Below are positions 1-8,378 of a stretch of 64,000 nt of DNA, piece by piece (position 1 is the first letter of the stretch; every line of letters starts with the position of its first letter). Below the pieces are notes generated by a model, which was not told the DNA's origin, searched no databases, and worked only from the letters and a program-made list of their open reading frames with translations. The DNA is taken from NCBI RefSeq assembly GCF_003331055.1, contig NZ_PUQD01000006.1:62001-126000 (forward strand). Reading direction: 5' to 3'. Source of the DNA: Pseudomonas sp. AFG_SD02_1510_Pfu_092 (GTDB taxonomy: Bacteria > Pseudomonadota > Gammaproteobacteria > Pseudomonadales > Pseudomonadaceae). The position numbers and the translations under genes were made by a program.

Positions 1-567
1 CAGTGCATTGGCCACGCCCACGCCGATGATCGAACCGATCAGCGTGTGCGAGGAAGATGCCGGCAGGCCCAGCCACCAGGTGCCGAGGTTCCAGATGATC
101 GCCGCCAGCAGCAGGGCGAAGACCATGGCGAAGCCCGCCGAGGAGCCGACCTGCAGAAGCAGCTCTACCGGCAGCAGGGCGATGATGCCGAATGCCACCG
201 CGCCGCTGGACAACAGCACGCCGAGAAAATTGCACAGCCCGGACCACACCACCGCCACCGGTGCCGGCAAGGAATGGGTGTAGATGACGGTGGCCACTGC
301 ATTGGCGGTATCGTGAAAGCCATTGACGAACTCGAAGCCCAGGGCGATCAGCAAGGCCAGGCCCAGGAGCAGGAACGGCATGACCGTGGTGATCACCGTG
401 CCGCTTGCCGTCACATCCTGTTTCAGGCTCCAGGCGGTGTAGGCGATGCCGGCCAGCAGCAGGCCGAAGAACAACACCAAGGTGGCGCGCCCAGGCTTGT
501 GCGCAAGCTGCGGGCGGGCATCGCAGGGGGCCAGCTGCGGCTGGCTGGCCAGTGACGGGGTTGCCAT
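1..567 (-). CDS. pitA: Inorganic phosphate transporter, Pit family (5' part, runs off the window)
   Basis: The first 189 codons of a minus-strand gene whose 3' end lies left of the window. The product begins [19 protein letters not shown] and has successive hydrophobic segments. It carries the Pit-family signature [17 protein letters not shown], and the partial second half reads [16 protein letters not shown]. Pit proteins are inner-membrane, proton-coupled low-affinity phosphate (metal-phosphate) symporters. The start is the ATG at 565-567 because the reading frame opens there with a short cytoplasmic leader before the first membrane helix. It is divergent from the DUF488 gene. The family call is firm; the choice of symbol pitA is by analogy. 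Confidence 0.88.
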   Translation of the reverse strand, partial: MATPSLASQPQLAPCDARPQLAHKPGRATLVLFFGLLLAGIAYTAWSLKQDVTASGTVITTVMPFLLLGLALLIALGFEFVNGFHDTANAVATVIYTHSLPAPVAVVWSGLCNFLGVLLSSGAVAFGIIALLPVELLLQVGSSAGFAMVFALLLAAIIWNLGTWWLGLPASSSHTLIGSIIGVGVANAL

Positions 568-694
568 GGGGGCTCCGGTTGGCGTTGGCGAGGGTGCCAA
601 AGGCCTTGAGCATAGAAACAATTGGTGAACCGGCCGTGACCTCGATCAATGATTTATCTAGGCTCAAGACGGACGGTAATGACAGGAGAACGCC

Positions 695-1081
695 ATGATC
701 CGCTGCAAGCGTGTCTACGCTGCGGTCGCCGAAGAGGACGGCCAGCGCGTGCTGGTCGACCGCCTGTGGCCGCGCAACAAGCGCAAGCAAGACCTGCAGG
801 GGCAGTGGTTGCGCGAAGTTGCACCCTCGGCTGCGTTGCGCAAGGCATTTCACCAGGGTGAAGTGGATTTTGCCGGCTTCACCCAGCGTTACCAGCAGGA
901 GCTGGCAGCCCATCCCGAGCACTGGTACCCGCTGCTGGACCTGGCCGGAAAGGGCACGCTGACATTGCTTTATGCCGGCAAGGACACCGAGCACAACAAT
1001 GCCCGGGTGCTGGCCGAATGGCTCGAGGATGAACTGGACAAGCGCGGGCCTGGCAGTTCGCCGGTGTGTTATGCCCCATGA
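695..1081 (+). CDS. DUF488 family protein (YeaO-like)
   Basis: 128 residues. The N-terminal half carries the DUF488 hallmark VLVDRLWPRNKRK followed by LREVAPSAALRKAFH, and the C-terminal half has TLLYAGKDTEHNNARVL, as in YeaO-type proteins. Full length for the family. The start ATG is preceded by an AGGAG-like ribosome site in TGACAGGAGAACGCC. The biochemical function of DUF488 is not established; the basic and aromatic conserved residues suggest nucleic-acid or phosphate binding, which is inference only. It stands alone, divergent from the phosphate transporter and followed by a REP pair. Confidence 0.85.
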   Translation: MIRCKRVYAAVAEEDGQRVLVDRLWPRNKRKQDLQGQWLREVAPSAALRKAFHQGEVDFAGFTQRYQQELAAHPEHWYPLLDLAGKGTLTLLYAGKDTEHNNARVLAEWLEDELDKRGPGSSPVCYAP

Positions 1082-1101
1082 TTTGATAGTTGTTGTGCTG
1101 G

Positions 1102-1236
1102 CCCTATCGCCGGCAAGCCAGCTCCCAGGTACAGCGCTGCGTTCAAGGTTATTGCTATACCTGTGGAAGCAACTGCTTGTTCAATTTCGAGAAGCTGACG
1201 CGTTCCCTGTGGGAGCTGGCTTGCCGGCGATAGGGC
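1102..1236. repeat. Inverted pair of REP-like palindromic repeats
   Basis: A 26-base segment starting CCCTATCGCCGGCAAGCC at 1102-1127 recurs as its reverse complement at about 1210-1236, separated by about 80 bases. This is the usual arrangement of pseudomonad REP doublets (BIMEs) between genes. The core differs from the GGGAGCGGGTTTACCCGC type found further on, so it is a second REP subtype. Confidence 0.75.
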
Positions 1237-1268
1237 CGGGCCTGGCAAACCGAAGAGTCCGAAATGTG

Positions 1269-1700
1269 ATGCCTCTGCAACTGATCCCCGCCAACGACAC
1301 CCACCGCACCTTCGCCCGCGACCTCACGCGCCGCGCGATGCTGCCTTACTACCGCGAGTTCGATCTGCTGTGGATCGAGCAAGCCTTCGACGAGGCCTGG
1401 GGCTGGCGCGAACAATGGCAGGTGACCGAGGACGACACCCTGCTGGGCTTCTGCAGCCTCAGCCAGGACCGGCAGGCGCTGTTCATTCGCGAACTGCACC
1501 TGTTGCCCGAGCACCGTGGCCGGGGCGTCGGCAGCTGGGTGTTGGAACAGTTGGCGTTGTGGGCCAGGCAACGCCGCCTGCCGCTGCTGCGCTTGATGGT
1601 GTTTCGCAGCAACCCGGCGCGCCTGCTGTATCAGCGTCATGGCTTTGTCGAAATGGGCGAGGACGACTGTTTCGTACGCATGCAGCGCACGATCGGCTAA
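1269..1700 (+). CDS. GNAT family N-acetyltransferase
   Basis: 143 residues from the ATG at 1269. The frame is open far upstream, but that part runs through the REP pair and has no protein character. The acetyl-CoA binding motif is visible as LHLLPEHRGRGVGSWVLEQL (Q/RxxGxG/A type, around residues 75-95), followed by a beta-strand/helix segment LLRLMVFRSNPARLLYQRHGF that is typical of GNAT motif B. The substrate cannot be predicted; small stand-alone GNATs act on amines of small molecules or proteins. A GTG at 1266 is an equally possible start. Confidence 0.82.
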   Translation: MPLQLIPANDTHRTFARDLTRRAMLPYYREFDLLWIEQAFDEAWGWREQWQVTEDDTLLGFCSLSQDRQALFIRELHLLPEHRGRGVGSWVLEQLALWARQRRLPLLRLMVFRSNPARLLYQRHGFVEMGEDDCFVRMQRTIG

Positions 1701-1769
1701 TGGCTCAATGATGGCTTGTCGTGGCTGGAGCGCATGGGCATAGTGACCGTTGGTGAAAGGAGAAACCCT

Positions 1770-2159
1770 ATGAATGGAATCGGTCTGCGCTTGCGCGAAG
1801 AACGTGAACGGCTGGGCATGACCCAGCGCGTATTTGGCGATATCGGTGGGGTCGAGCCCAACGCGCAGGGCAAATACGAAAGCGGCGAGCGCACGCCACG
1901 GGTTGATTATCTGGCGGCATTGGCGGCCCGGGGCGTGGATGCCCAGTACGTGCTCAGCGGCATCCGCACCCCCGCACCGCTCGACGGCTTGAGCACCGAC
2001 GAGTCCGGTTTGCTCGCGGCTTTACGCCAGCTGACGCTCGACGATCAGGCGGCACTTTGGCACCTGCTGCGGCGTTTGGCCAATAGCGACAAACCCCGTC
2101 AGACAGTGCGGCCGCTCACGGTTGCACATCAGTCGTTTCTGACAGAAGGAATGCGTTAG
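1770..2159 (+). CDS. XRE-family helix-turn-helix regulator
   Basis: 129 residues. An HTH_3 domain occupies residues 1-65 (LRLREERERLGMTQRVFGDI, then a recognition helix in GGVEPNAQGKYESGER). The rest is a short helical C-terminus without a recognisable sensor domain. The start at 1770 is chosen over an upstream in-frame codon at 1716 because GAAAGGAGAAAC sits directly in front and the HTH then lies at the N-terminus as in the family. It is located just upstream of gacA in the same direction. Target genes unknown. Confidence 0.85.
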   Translation: MNGIGLRLREERERLGMTQRVFGDIGGVEPNAQGKYESGERTPRVDYLAALAARGVDAQYVLSGIRTPAPLDGLSTDESGLLAALRQLTLDDQAALWHLLRRLANSDKPRQTVRPLTVAHQSFLTEGMR

Positions 2160-2222
2160 GCCCGCCGTGAAAAATTTTGTTAAGGTGGCGGGATCCAATC
2201 GCCCTGCTGACGAGGTGTGTGC

Positions 2223-2861
2223 TTGATTAGGGTCTTAGTGGTCGACGATCACGATCTGGTACGAACCGGTATTACACGCATGCTGGCCGACATCGATGGC
2301 CTGCAGGTTGTGGGTGAGGGCGATTCGGGCGAGTCGGCGCTCAAGCTGGCCCGCGAGCTGAAGCCCGATGTGGTGCTGATGGATGTGAAAATGCCCGGCA
2401 TCGGCGGCCTCGAGGCCACCCGCAAGCTGCTGCGCAGCCACCCGGACATCAAGGTGGTTGCGGTGACGGTGTGCGAGGAAGACCCGTTCCCCACGCGCCT
2501 GCTGCAGGCCGGGGCCGCCGGCTACCTGACCAAGGGCGCCGGCCTCGACGAAATGGTCCAGGCCATTCGCCTGGCCTTTGCCGGCCAGCGCTACATCAGC
2601 CCACAGATCGCCCAGCAGTTGGCGTTGAAGTCATTCCAGCCACAGGGCTCGCCGTTCGATGCCTTGTCGGAGCGGGAAATCCAGATCGCCCTGATGATCG
2701 TCGGCTGCCAGAAAGTGCAGATCATCTCCGACAAGTTGTGCCTCTCGCCCAAGACCGTCAATACTTACCGTTATCGGATCTTTGAAAAACTCTCGGTCAC
2801 CAGCGACGTCGAACTGACCTTGCTGGCCGTTCGCCACGGTATGGTCGACGCAAGCCTGTAA
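2223..2861 (+). CDS. gacA: Response regulator GacA (TTG start)
   Basis: 212 residues. The N-terminal receiver domain has the acidic pair VVDDHD, the phospho-acceptor in [11 protein letters not shown] (about residue 54) and the conserved Lys region. The C-terminus is a LuxR/NarL-type HTH ([31 protein letters not shown]). GacA is phosphorylated by GacS and activates the Rsm small RNAs that relieve RsmA/E translational repression, controlling secondary metabolism, biofilm and often T6SS. The TTG at 2223 is chosen because [12 protein letters not shown] is the family N-terminus and GAGG at 2213-2216 is well spaced; a GTG at 2217 would add two residues. uvrC starts five bases downstream of the stop, as in other gamma-proteobacteria. 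Confidence 0.93.
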   Translation: MIRVLVVDDHDLVRTGITRMLADIDGLQVVGEGDSGESALKLARELKPDVVLMDVKMPGIGGLEATRKLLRSHPDIKVVAVTVCEEDPFPTRLLQAGAAGYLTKGAGLDEMVQAIRLAFAGQRYISPQIAQQLALKSFQPQGSPFDALSEREIQIALMIVGCQKVQIISDKLCLSPKTVNTYRYRIFEKLSVTSDVELTLLAVRHGMVDASL

Positions 2862-2866
2862 ACCTC

Positions 2867-4690
2867 ATGTCTCAAGTGTTTGATGCCAGCGCCTTCCTGG
2901 CGACCTGCAGTGGTCGCCCGGGTGTCTACCGGATGTTCGACGGCGAAGCCCGGCTGCTTTACGTCGGCAAGGCCAAGAACCTCAAGAAGCGTCTGGCCAG
3001 CTATTTCCGCAAGTCCGGCCTGGCGCCCAAGACCGCCGCGCTGGTGGCGCGCATCGCCCAGGTCGAAACCACCATCACCGCCAACGAAACCGAGGCGCTG
3101 CTGCTGGAACAGAACCTGATCAAGGAATGGCGGCCGCCGTACAACATCCTCCTGCGCGACGACAAATCCTACCCCTACGTTTTCCTTTCCGACGGCGAAT
3201 TCCCGCGGCTGGGCATTCACCGGGGGGCGAAGAAGGCCAAGGGCCGTTACTTTGGCCCGTACCCCAGCGCCGGGGCCATTCGTGAAAGCCTCAGCCTGCT
3301 GCAAAAGACCTTTTCGGTGCGCCAGTGCGAGGACAGCTACTACGCCAACCGCACCCGGCCGTGCCTGCAGTATCAGATCAAGCGCTGCAAGGGGCCGTGC
3401 ACCGGCTTGGTCAGCGCCGAGGAATATGCCGAGGACGTGCGCCACTCGGTGATGTTCCTCGAAGGGCGCAGCCAGCAATTGGGCAACGAGCTGAATGCCG
3501 AGATGGAAAAGGCCGCCATGGCGCTCGATTTCGAGAAGGCCGCCGAGCTGCGTGACCAGATCGCCCTGCTGCGCCGCGTGCAGGACCAGCAGTACATCGA
3601 AGGCGGCAGCGGCGACGTCGATGTCATCGCCGCCTTCGTCAACCCCGGTGGCGCCTGCGTGCACCTGATCAGCGTGCGCGGTGGGCGGGTGCTGGGCAGC
3701 AAGAACTTCTTCCCCCAGGTCGGCATCGAGGAGGAGGTGGCCGAAGTGATGGCCGCGTTCCTGTCGCAGTACTACCTGGGCAATGCCGAACGCGAATTGC
3801 CCGGCGAGCTGATCGTCAACGTGGTGCACGAAGACTTCGCCGCCATCAGCGAAGCGCTGCAAACCCTGCGTGGCCGCGAACTGAGCATCAGCCACCGGGT
3901 ACGTGGCACCCGCGCGCGCTGGCAGCAGTTGGCAGTGACCAACGCCGAACAGGCGCTCAACGCCCGCCTGGCCAACCGCCAGCACATGGCGGCGCGTTTC
4001 GAGGCCCTGGCCGAGGTGCTGGGCCTGGACGAAGTGCCGCAGCGCCTGGAGTGCTACGACATCAGCCATTCCAGCGGTGAAGCCACGGTGGCCAGCTGCG
4101 TGGTGTTCGGCCCTGAAGGCCCGCTCAAGTCCGACTACCGTCGTTTCAACATCGAAGGTGTCACCGGCGGCGACGACTACGCCGCCATGCACCAGGCCCT
4201 GACCCGCCGCTACGGGCGGATCAAGGACGGCGAGGGCAAGCTGCCCGATGTGCTGTTGGTAGACGGTGGCAAAGGCCAGTTGAACATGGCCCGTGACGTG
4301 ATGCAGGAACTGGGCTTCAGCGAACTGACCCTGCTGGGCGTGGCCAAGGGCGTTACCCGCAAGGCCGGTTTCGAAACCCTGTACCTGAACGATGTGCACC
4401 ATGAGTTCACCCTCAAGGGTGACTCGCCGGCCCTGCACCTTATCCAACAGATTCGCGACGAAGCCCACCGGTTTGCCATCACCGGCCACCGTGCCCGGCG
4501 TGGCAAGGCCCGCCGGGTGTCGAGCCTGGAGGATGTGGCCGGGGTAGGGCCCAAGCGCCGCCGCGACCTGCTGAAACATTTCGGCGGCCTGCAGGAGCTC
4601 AACCGCGCCAGTATCGATGAAATCGCCAAAGCCCCCGGCATCAGTAAAAAGCTTGCCGAGTCGATTTATGCCAGCCTGCATAGCGAGTAG
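2867..4690 (+). CDS. uvrC: Excinuclease ABC subunit C
   Basis: 607 residues, normal length. The N-terminal GIY-YIG nuclease is at about residues 14-95 ([20 protein letters not shown]). A UVR motif for UvrB contact lies near residues 205-235 ([17 protein letters not shown]). A central RNase-H-like 5' incision domain includes [10 protein letters not shown], and C-terminal helix-hairpin-helix motifs include [18 protein letters not shown]. UvrC makes both incisions in nucleotide excision repair after UvrAB damage recognition. It is five bases behind gacA and probably co-transcribed; pgsA follows after about 30 bases. Confidence 0.97.
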   Translation: MSQVFDASAFLATCSGRPGVYRMFDGEARLLYVGKAKNLKKRLASYFRKSGLAPKTAALVARIAQVETTITANETEALLLEQNLIKEWRPPYNILLRDDKSYPYVFLSDGEFPRLGIHRGAKKAKGRYFGPYPSAGAIRESLSLLQKTFSVRQCEDSYYANRTRPCLQYQIKRCKGPCTGLVSAEEYAEDVRHSVMFLEGRSQQLGNELNAEMEKAAMALDFEKAAELRDQIALLRRVQDQQYIEGGSGDVDVIAAFVNPGGACVHLISVRGGRVLGSKNFFPQVGIEEEVAEVMAAFLSQYYLGNAERELPGELIVNVVHEDFAAISEALQTLRGRELSISHRVRGTRARWQQLAVTNAEQALNARLANRQHMAARFEALAEVLGLDEVPQRLECYDISHSSGEATVASCVVFGPEGPLKSDYRRFNIEGVTGGDDYAAMHQALTRRYGRIKDGEGKLPDVLLVDGGKGQLNMARDVMQELGFSELTLLGVAKGVTRKAGFETLYLNDVHHEFTLKGDSPALHLIQQIRDEAHRFAITGHRARRGKARRVSSLEDVAGVGPKRRRDLLKHFGGLQELNRASIDEIAKAPGISKKLAESIYASLHSE

Positions 4691-4722
4691 AATGCGGGCT
4701 CACCTTGCAGCCAGTCGTACCG

Positions 4723-5283
4723 ATGAATATTCCAAACCTGCTCACCGTTCTACGCGTCCTGCTCATCCCGATCTTCATCCTGCTGTTCTATGTGCCCTAC
4801 CATTGGAGCTACATGGCCGCCAGCAGCGTATTCGCCGTTGCCGCCGCCACCGACTGGCTGGACGGCTACCTGGCGCGTCGCCTGCAGCAGAGCACGCCGT
4901 TCGGTGCGTTCCTCGACCCGGTGGCCGACAAGCTGATGGTGGCGGTGGCGCTGGTGCTGCTGGTGCAGACCCACGCCAATTTCTGGCTGACCCTGCCGGC
5001 GGCGGTGATCATCGGCCGCGAGATCGTGGTGTCGGCGCTGCGTGAGTGGATGGCCGAACTGGGCGCACGGGCGCATGTGGCAGTGTCCAACCTCGGCAAA
5101 TGGAAAACCGCGGCACAGATGCTGGCATTGGTGATTCTACTGGCCAACCCGCCGGCAGTGACCTTCTGGGTCATTCTCGGCTACGCGCTGCTGCTGGTGG
5201 CGGCGGGGCTGACCTTGTGGTCGATGGTGCACTACCTGCTGGCCGCCTGGCCGCACCTGCGCGAAGGCTCCGAGCAGAAATAA
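4723..5283 (+). CDS. pgsA: CDP-diacylglycerol-glycerol-3-phosphate 3-phosphatidyltransferase
   Basis: 186 residues. The CDP-alcohol phosphatidyltransferase motif DG-x2-AR-x8-G-x3-D-x3-D is complete (DGYLARR...[11 protein letters not shown], about residues 46-68). Four to five hydrophobic segments fit an inner-membrane enzyme. It commits CDP-diacylglycerol to phosphatidylglycerol and cardiolipin. The start at 4723 ([11 protein letters not shown]) matches the family N-terminus; an upstream in-frame codon at 4705 adds an unlikely six residues. It is the last protein gene of the gacA-uvrC-pgsA run and precedes tRNA-Gly. Confidence 0.95.
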   Translation: MNIPNLLTVLRVLLIPIFILLFYVPYHWSYMAASSVFAVAAATDWLDGYLARRLQQSTPFGAFLDPVADKLMVAVALVLLVQTHANFWLTLPAAVIIGREIVVSALREWMAELGARAHVAVSNLGKWKTAAQMLALVILLANPPAVTFWVILGYALLLVAAGLTLWSMVHYLLAAWPHLREGSEQK

Positions 5284-5303
5284 AACTTTTTTGAATCAAG
5301 GGG

Positions 5304-5331
5304 TTGACGCCGTTTTGGAAATCGCTAGAAT
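5304..5331 (+). promoter_or_regulatory. Sigma70-type promoter of tRNA-Gly
   Basis: TTGACG at 5304-5309 and TAGAAT at 5326-5331 are separated by 16 bases and end 15 bases before the tRNA 5' end. The strong match and position support a dedicated promoter for the tRNA. Confidence 0.7.
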
Positions 5332-5346
5332 GGCACCCATCACGAC

Positions 5347-5422
<76 letters not shown>

Positions 5423-5514
5423 AAATTAAAGATCTGCAGATTTCCATCAGGGTCTGCAGTCGTGAGAAAAAAAGACCTTTCAGGCTGTGTGAAAGCACAC
5501 TGGCAGGCCATAGA

Positions 5515-5547
5515 AAAAACGCCCCGCCTTGTTCGGGGCTTTTTTTT
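5515..5547 (+). terminator. Rho-independent terminator behind tRNA-Gly, possibly bidirectional
   Basis: A GCCCCG/CGGGGC stem (5521-5526 with 5534-5539) with a seven-base loop is followed by eight T residues, and AAAAAA precedes it. It can stop the tRNA transcript and, in the other direction, the short minus-strand gene that ends at 5565. Confidence 0.85.
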
Positions 5548-5564
5548 GTGCTGAAAATGGCTCT

Positions 5565-5759
5565 TCAGCGGCCAAATCTTCCCTTCCCAGAATGGCTAAA
5601 CCTCGGATACCCCGAAGCGATACTCGGCAAGAAGCTTGCGAAGCTTTCGCTCAAATTCATAAATTGCGTTTCAAATGAGCATCCAGCTGTATCTTTCAGC
5701 TGGGATTGCTTGACGGCGAGAAGGTGTTCGAGCGCCCGGTATTCGGCGAGAAGAGACAT
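5565..5759 (-). CDS. Truncated MvaT/H-NS-like protein (oligomerisation part only)
   Basis: 64 residues from the ATG at 5757-5759; a start five codons further upstream is also open. The N-terminus MSLLAEYRALEHLLAVKQSQ closely resembles the start of MvaT/MvaU/Tur proteins (MSxLxEYRxxE), the coiled-coil dimerisation segment. A following FETQFMNLSESFASFL fits the second oligomerisation helix. The C-terminal AT-hook-like domain (the YKNPHTGE..ETKGGNH type region) is absent; the protein stops after a short basic tail. It lies between the tRNA-Gly terminator and the T6SS. It could be a decayed xenogeneic silencer or a functional truncated antagonist like H-NST; sequence alone cannot decide. Confidence 0.55.
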   Translation of the reverse strand: MSLLAEYRALEHLLAVKQSQLKDTAGCSFETQFMNLSESFASFLPSIASGYPRFSHSGKGRFGR

Positions 5760-5774
5760 GTCTTGCTCGGTCAT

Positions 5775-6278
5775 TGGCTGAATGAAGCCTGAAGATCGAT
5801 CATGTGCGACGCAAGTGCTGACGAATTTTCAGGTGGGTTTGTGTATTTGATTGGTTTAATTACTGCTGTTCGAAGTAGGTACATTCCTGCGCTTTCTGGG
5901 AGTAATGGTCATGTTCGACGGGTGCGTCGGGATGCGCTGTGCGTGTTAACTTAAATTTTATTTTTTGAGGAGTGGCCTGAGCCGATGACTTCCAATTTTC
6001 TGCCATTCTGCAGATATTGGTAGATGTATTGATATGGGTCAAGGCGTGGCTTGCTGAATAAATAAAGTGCGCAAGGTGTATTGTTAGTCGTTGGGCCCAG
6101 CACAGTTTGTAGGAAACGTCCTAGTTTTGCGCAAGGGGTAGCGAAAAGCAAAAACGTGGTTCACATTAGTCAGGGAAGCATTTCTCGGTTGGATCGGGGT
6201 GGGGCATCGCCGGATTGTCGAATCCTGTGCTGCGAACTGCTCTTTTTCAAGTGCACTGCTGGCTATTCAGGAGGAACC
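5775..6278. other. AT-rich leader region upstream of the T6SS locus
   Basis: About 500 bases with visibly lower GC than both flanks. Short open frames exist on both strands, but none has a convincing ribosome site or family resemblance. It should contain the promoter of tssB and following genes. I found no clear sigma54 GG-N10-GC element or sigma70 pair. The AT-richness would suit binding of MvaT-type silencers (inference). Confidence 0.5.
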
Positions 6279-6782
6279 ATGGCGTCAAACAGTTTTCAGA
6301 ACGAGGTGCCCAAGGCGCGGGTCAACATCAAGCTTGATCTTCACACTGGCGGTGCTCAGCGCAAGGTTGAGCTTCCGCTAAAGCTGATGCTGATGGGGGA
6401 CTACAGCAACGGAGAAGAGCAACGTCCGCTGTCAGAACGGCCTAAGTTGAATATCAACAAGAATAATTTTGACCATGTGCTCTCCGATCTTTCTCCGAGT
6501 CTCAAGCTTATTGTCGAGGATACGCTATCGGATGAGGGTGGGGAGACGCCAGTCGAACTCAGCTTTCAGTGCATGAAAGACTTCGAACCAGAACAGGTTG
6601 CCCGACAAATTCCGCAGTTGCGTGCGCTGTTAGCGATGCGGAATTTACTGCGTGAACTGAAGGCCAATCTTTTGGACAATGCAACGTTCAGAGCTGAGTT
6701 GGAGCGGATACTTAAAGATGAGGCGCTGAGTGAAGAACTGCGCAAGGAACTAGCGGCTCTGGCGCCTCTGGATCAACGCTAG
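6279..6782 (+). CDS. tssB: T6SS sheath small subunit TssB (VipA)
   Basis: 167 residues from the ATG at 6279, which follows TTCAGGAGGAACC. VipA/TssB features are present: KARVNIKLDLHTGGAQRKVELPLK at the N-terminus, MGDYSN, and FDHVLSDLSPSLK, then the FEPEQVARQIPQLRALLAMR block. With TssC it forms the cytoplasmic contractile sheath around the Hcp tube. First gene of the cluster; tssC follows after 34 bases. GC content is lower here than in the housekeeping flanks. Confidence 0.95.
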   Translation: MASNSFQNEVPKARVNIKLDLHTGGAQRKVELPLKLMLMGDYSNGEEQRPLSERPKLNINKNNFDHVLSDLSPSLKLIVEDTLSDEGGETPVELSFQCMKDFEPEQVARQIPQLRALLAMRNLLRELKANLLDNATFRAELERILKDEALSEELRKELAALAPLDQR

Positions 6783-6816
6783 AAAATTTTCATATCGATT
6801 GACGGGAAGCTAATCA

Positions 6817-8355
6817 ATGTCCGAAGAGCAATCTTCTGCGCAATCGCGTGGCGCCACCGTGCAGGTGGAAGAAAGTCAAAGCGTCTATCACGCGCTGTTC
6901 GAAAGAATACACCTTGAGCCACTTGATCAAATGGGAGGCATTGAGGCGTTCCAAAGCCTGGAGGCTTTATCGGAGGCGACGGCTAATGAACGCGTTACCG
7001 CGTCGGTAAGTGTTTTCCTGGATCGGCTCAGGCAAGTCTCGCCGAAGGTGGAGCGGCTGGACAGGGCGTTGCTGGATGAGCAAATCGCCTCGATCGATGC
7101 CCAGATCAGCAGCCAGCTGGATGCGATAATGCATCATCCGGATTTCCAGCGGGTCGAATCAATCTGGCGCGGCGCGAAGTCATTGATTGACCAAACGGAT
7201 TTCCGTCAAAACGTCCGGATCGAGCTGCTTGATGTCAGTAAGGAGCATCTGGCGCAGGACTTTGAGGATGCACCGGAGATCTCGCAAAGCGGTTTGTATC
7301 TGCACACCTATACCCAGGAATACGATACGCCTGGTGGGGAGCCCATCGCGGCGGCAGTTTCGAATTATGAGTTTGGGCGAGGGGCGCAAGATATCGCATT
7401 ATTGCGCAATGTTTCGAAGGTAGCGGCTGCCTCCCATATGCCGTTTTTGTACGCGGTTGGTCCGGCCTTCTTCGGCAAAAGTACCATGGAGGAAGTTGCC
7501 GCGATCAAGGATATTGGCAACTACATGGATCGTGCGGAATACATTAAGTGGCACGGCTTTAGGCAAAGTGACGATGCGCGTTATGTGGGTGGGACAACAC
7601 CACGCACATTGGGTCGTCTGCCTTATGGGCCTGACACAAACCCTGTGCGGTCTTTCAACTATGAGGAGCGAGTCAAGGGGCCGGATCACAGCAAATACTT
7701 GTGGGTAAGCTCGACATTCGCTTTTGCGGCGAACATGGTCAAGAGTTTTATTGCCAATGGCTGGTGCGTGCAGATTCGAGGTCCACAGTCGGGTGGCGCG
7801 GTGACCGACCTGCCGATTCATTTGTATGACATGGGAACAGGCAGTCAAGTCAAGATTCCTTCGGAAGTGATGATTCCGGAAACCCGAGAATTCGAGTTTG
7901 CTAATTTAGGTTTGATTCCGCTCTCTTACTACAAGAATCGTGACTACGCCTGTTTTTTTTCGGCTAACTCGGCTCATAAGCCGGCGATCTATGACACGGC
8001 GGAGGCCACCGCGAATAGCCGCATTAACTCTAGGTTGCCTTACGTGTTCCTGCTTTCCCGCATTGCACACTATCTGAAACTGATACAGCGGGAGAACATT
8101 GGCACAACGAAAGACCGTCGTTTACTGGAGCTGGAACTCAATAGGTGGGTCAGTGGCTTGGTCACCGAGATGACGGATCCAGGAGATGACTTGCAAGCTT
8201 CTCATCCGCTGAGGGAGGCAAAAGTGATTGTCGAGGACATTGATGACAATCCGGGCTTCTTCAGGGTCAAGTTGTTCGCTGTGCCGCATTTCCAGGTTGA
8301 GGGCATGGACATCAACCTCTCATTAGTTTCGCAGATGCCCAAAGCAAAATCTTGA
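6817..8355 (+). CDS. tssC: T6SS sheath large subunit TssC (VipB)
   Basis: 512 residues, normal for TssC. It has the EvpB/VipB pattern: the N-terminal helix region LDEQIASIDAQISSQLDAIM, HHPDFQRVESIWRGAKSLI, then NYEFGRGAQDI, AVGPAFFG, GRLPYGPD and the C-terminal AHYLKLIQRENIGT. It polymerises with TssB into the sheath that contracts to fire the Hcp tube and is later disassembled by ClpV. The annotated stop overlaps the open region before tssK by a few bases. Confidence 0.96.
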   Translation: MSEEQSSAQSRGATVQVEESQSVYHALFERIHLEPLDQMGGIEAFQSLEALSEATANERVTASVSVFLDRLRQVSPKVERLDRALLDEQIASIDAQISSQLDAIMHHPDFQRVESIWRGAKSLIDQTDFRQNVRIELLDVSKEHLAQDFEDAPEISQSGLYLHTYTQEYDTPGGEPIAAAVSNYEFGRGAQDIALLRNVSKVAAASHMPFLYAVGPAFFGKSTMEEVAAIKDIGNYMDRAEYIKWHGFRQSDDARYVGGTTPRTLGRLPYGPDTNPVRSFNYEERVKGPDHSKYLWVSSTFAFAANMVKSFIANGWCVQIRGPQSGGAVTDLPIHLYDMGTGSQVKIPSEVMIPETREFEFANLGLIPLSYYKNRDYACFFSANSAHKPAIYDTAEATANSRINSRLPYVFLLSRIAHYLKLIQRENIGTTKDRRLLELELNRWVSGLVTEMTDPGDDLQASHPLREAKVIVEDIDDNPGFFRVKLFAVPHFQVEGMDINLSLVSQMPKAKS

Positions 8356-8378
8356 TTGCGGTTGCGGGAGTGTATGTC

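Noticed and set aside
8..283. Plus-strand frames in the first 550 bases
   Set aside because: They are antisense to the Pit transporter whose membrane helices and family motif are clear on the minus strand.
2771..4681. 636-codon open frame on the minus strand opposite uvrC
   Set aside because: It mirrors uvrC in a GC-rich gene, has His/Val/Gln-rich low-complexity composition and no domain; uvrC has all family motifs.
5860..6042. 60-codon minus-strand frame in the T6SS leader
   Set aside because: No ribosome site, no similarity and atypical composition; left as non-coding.
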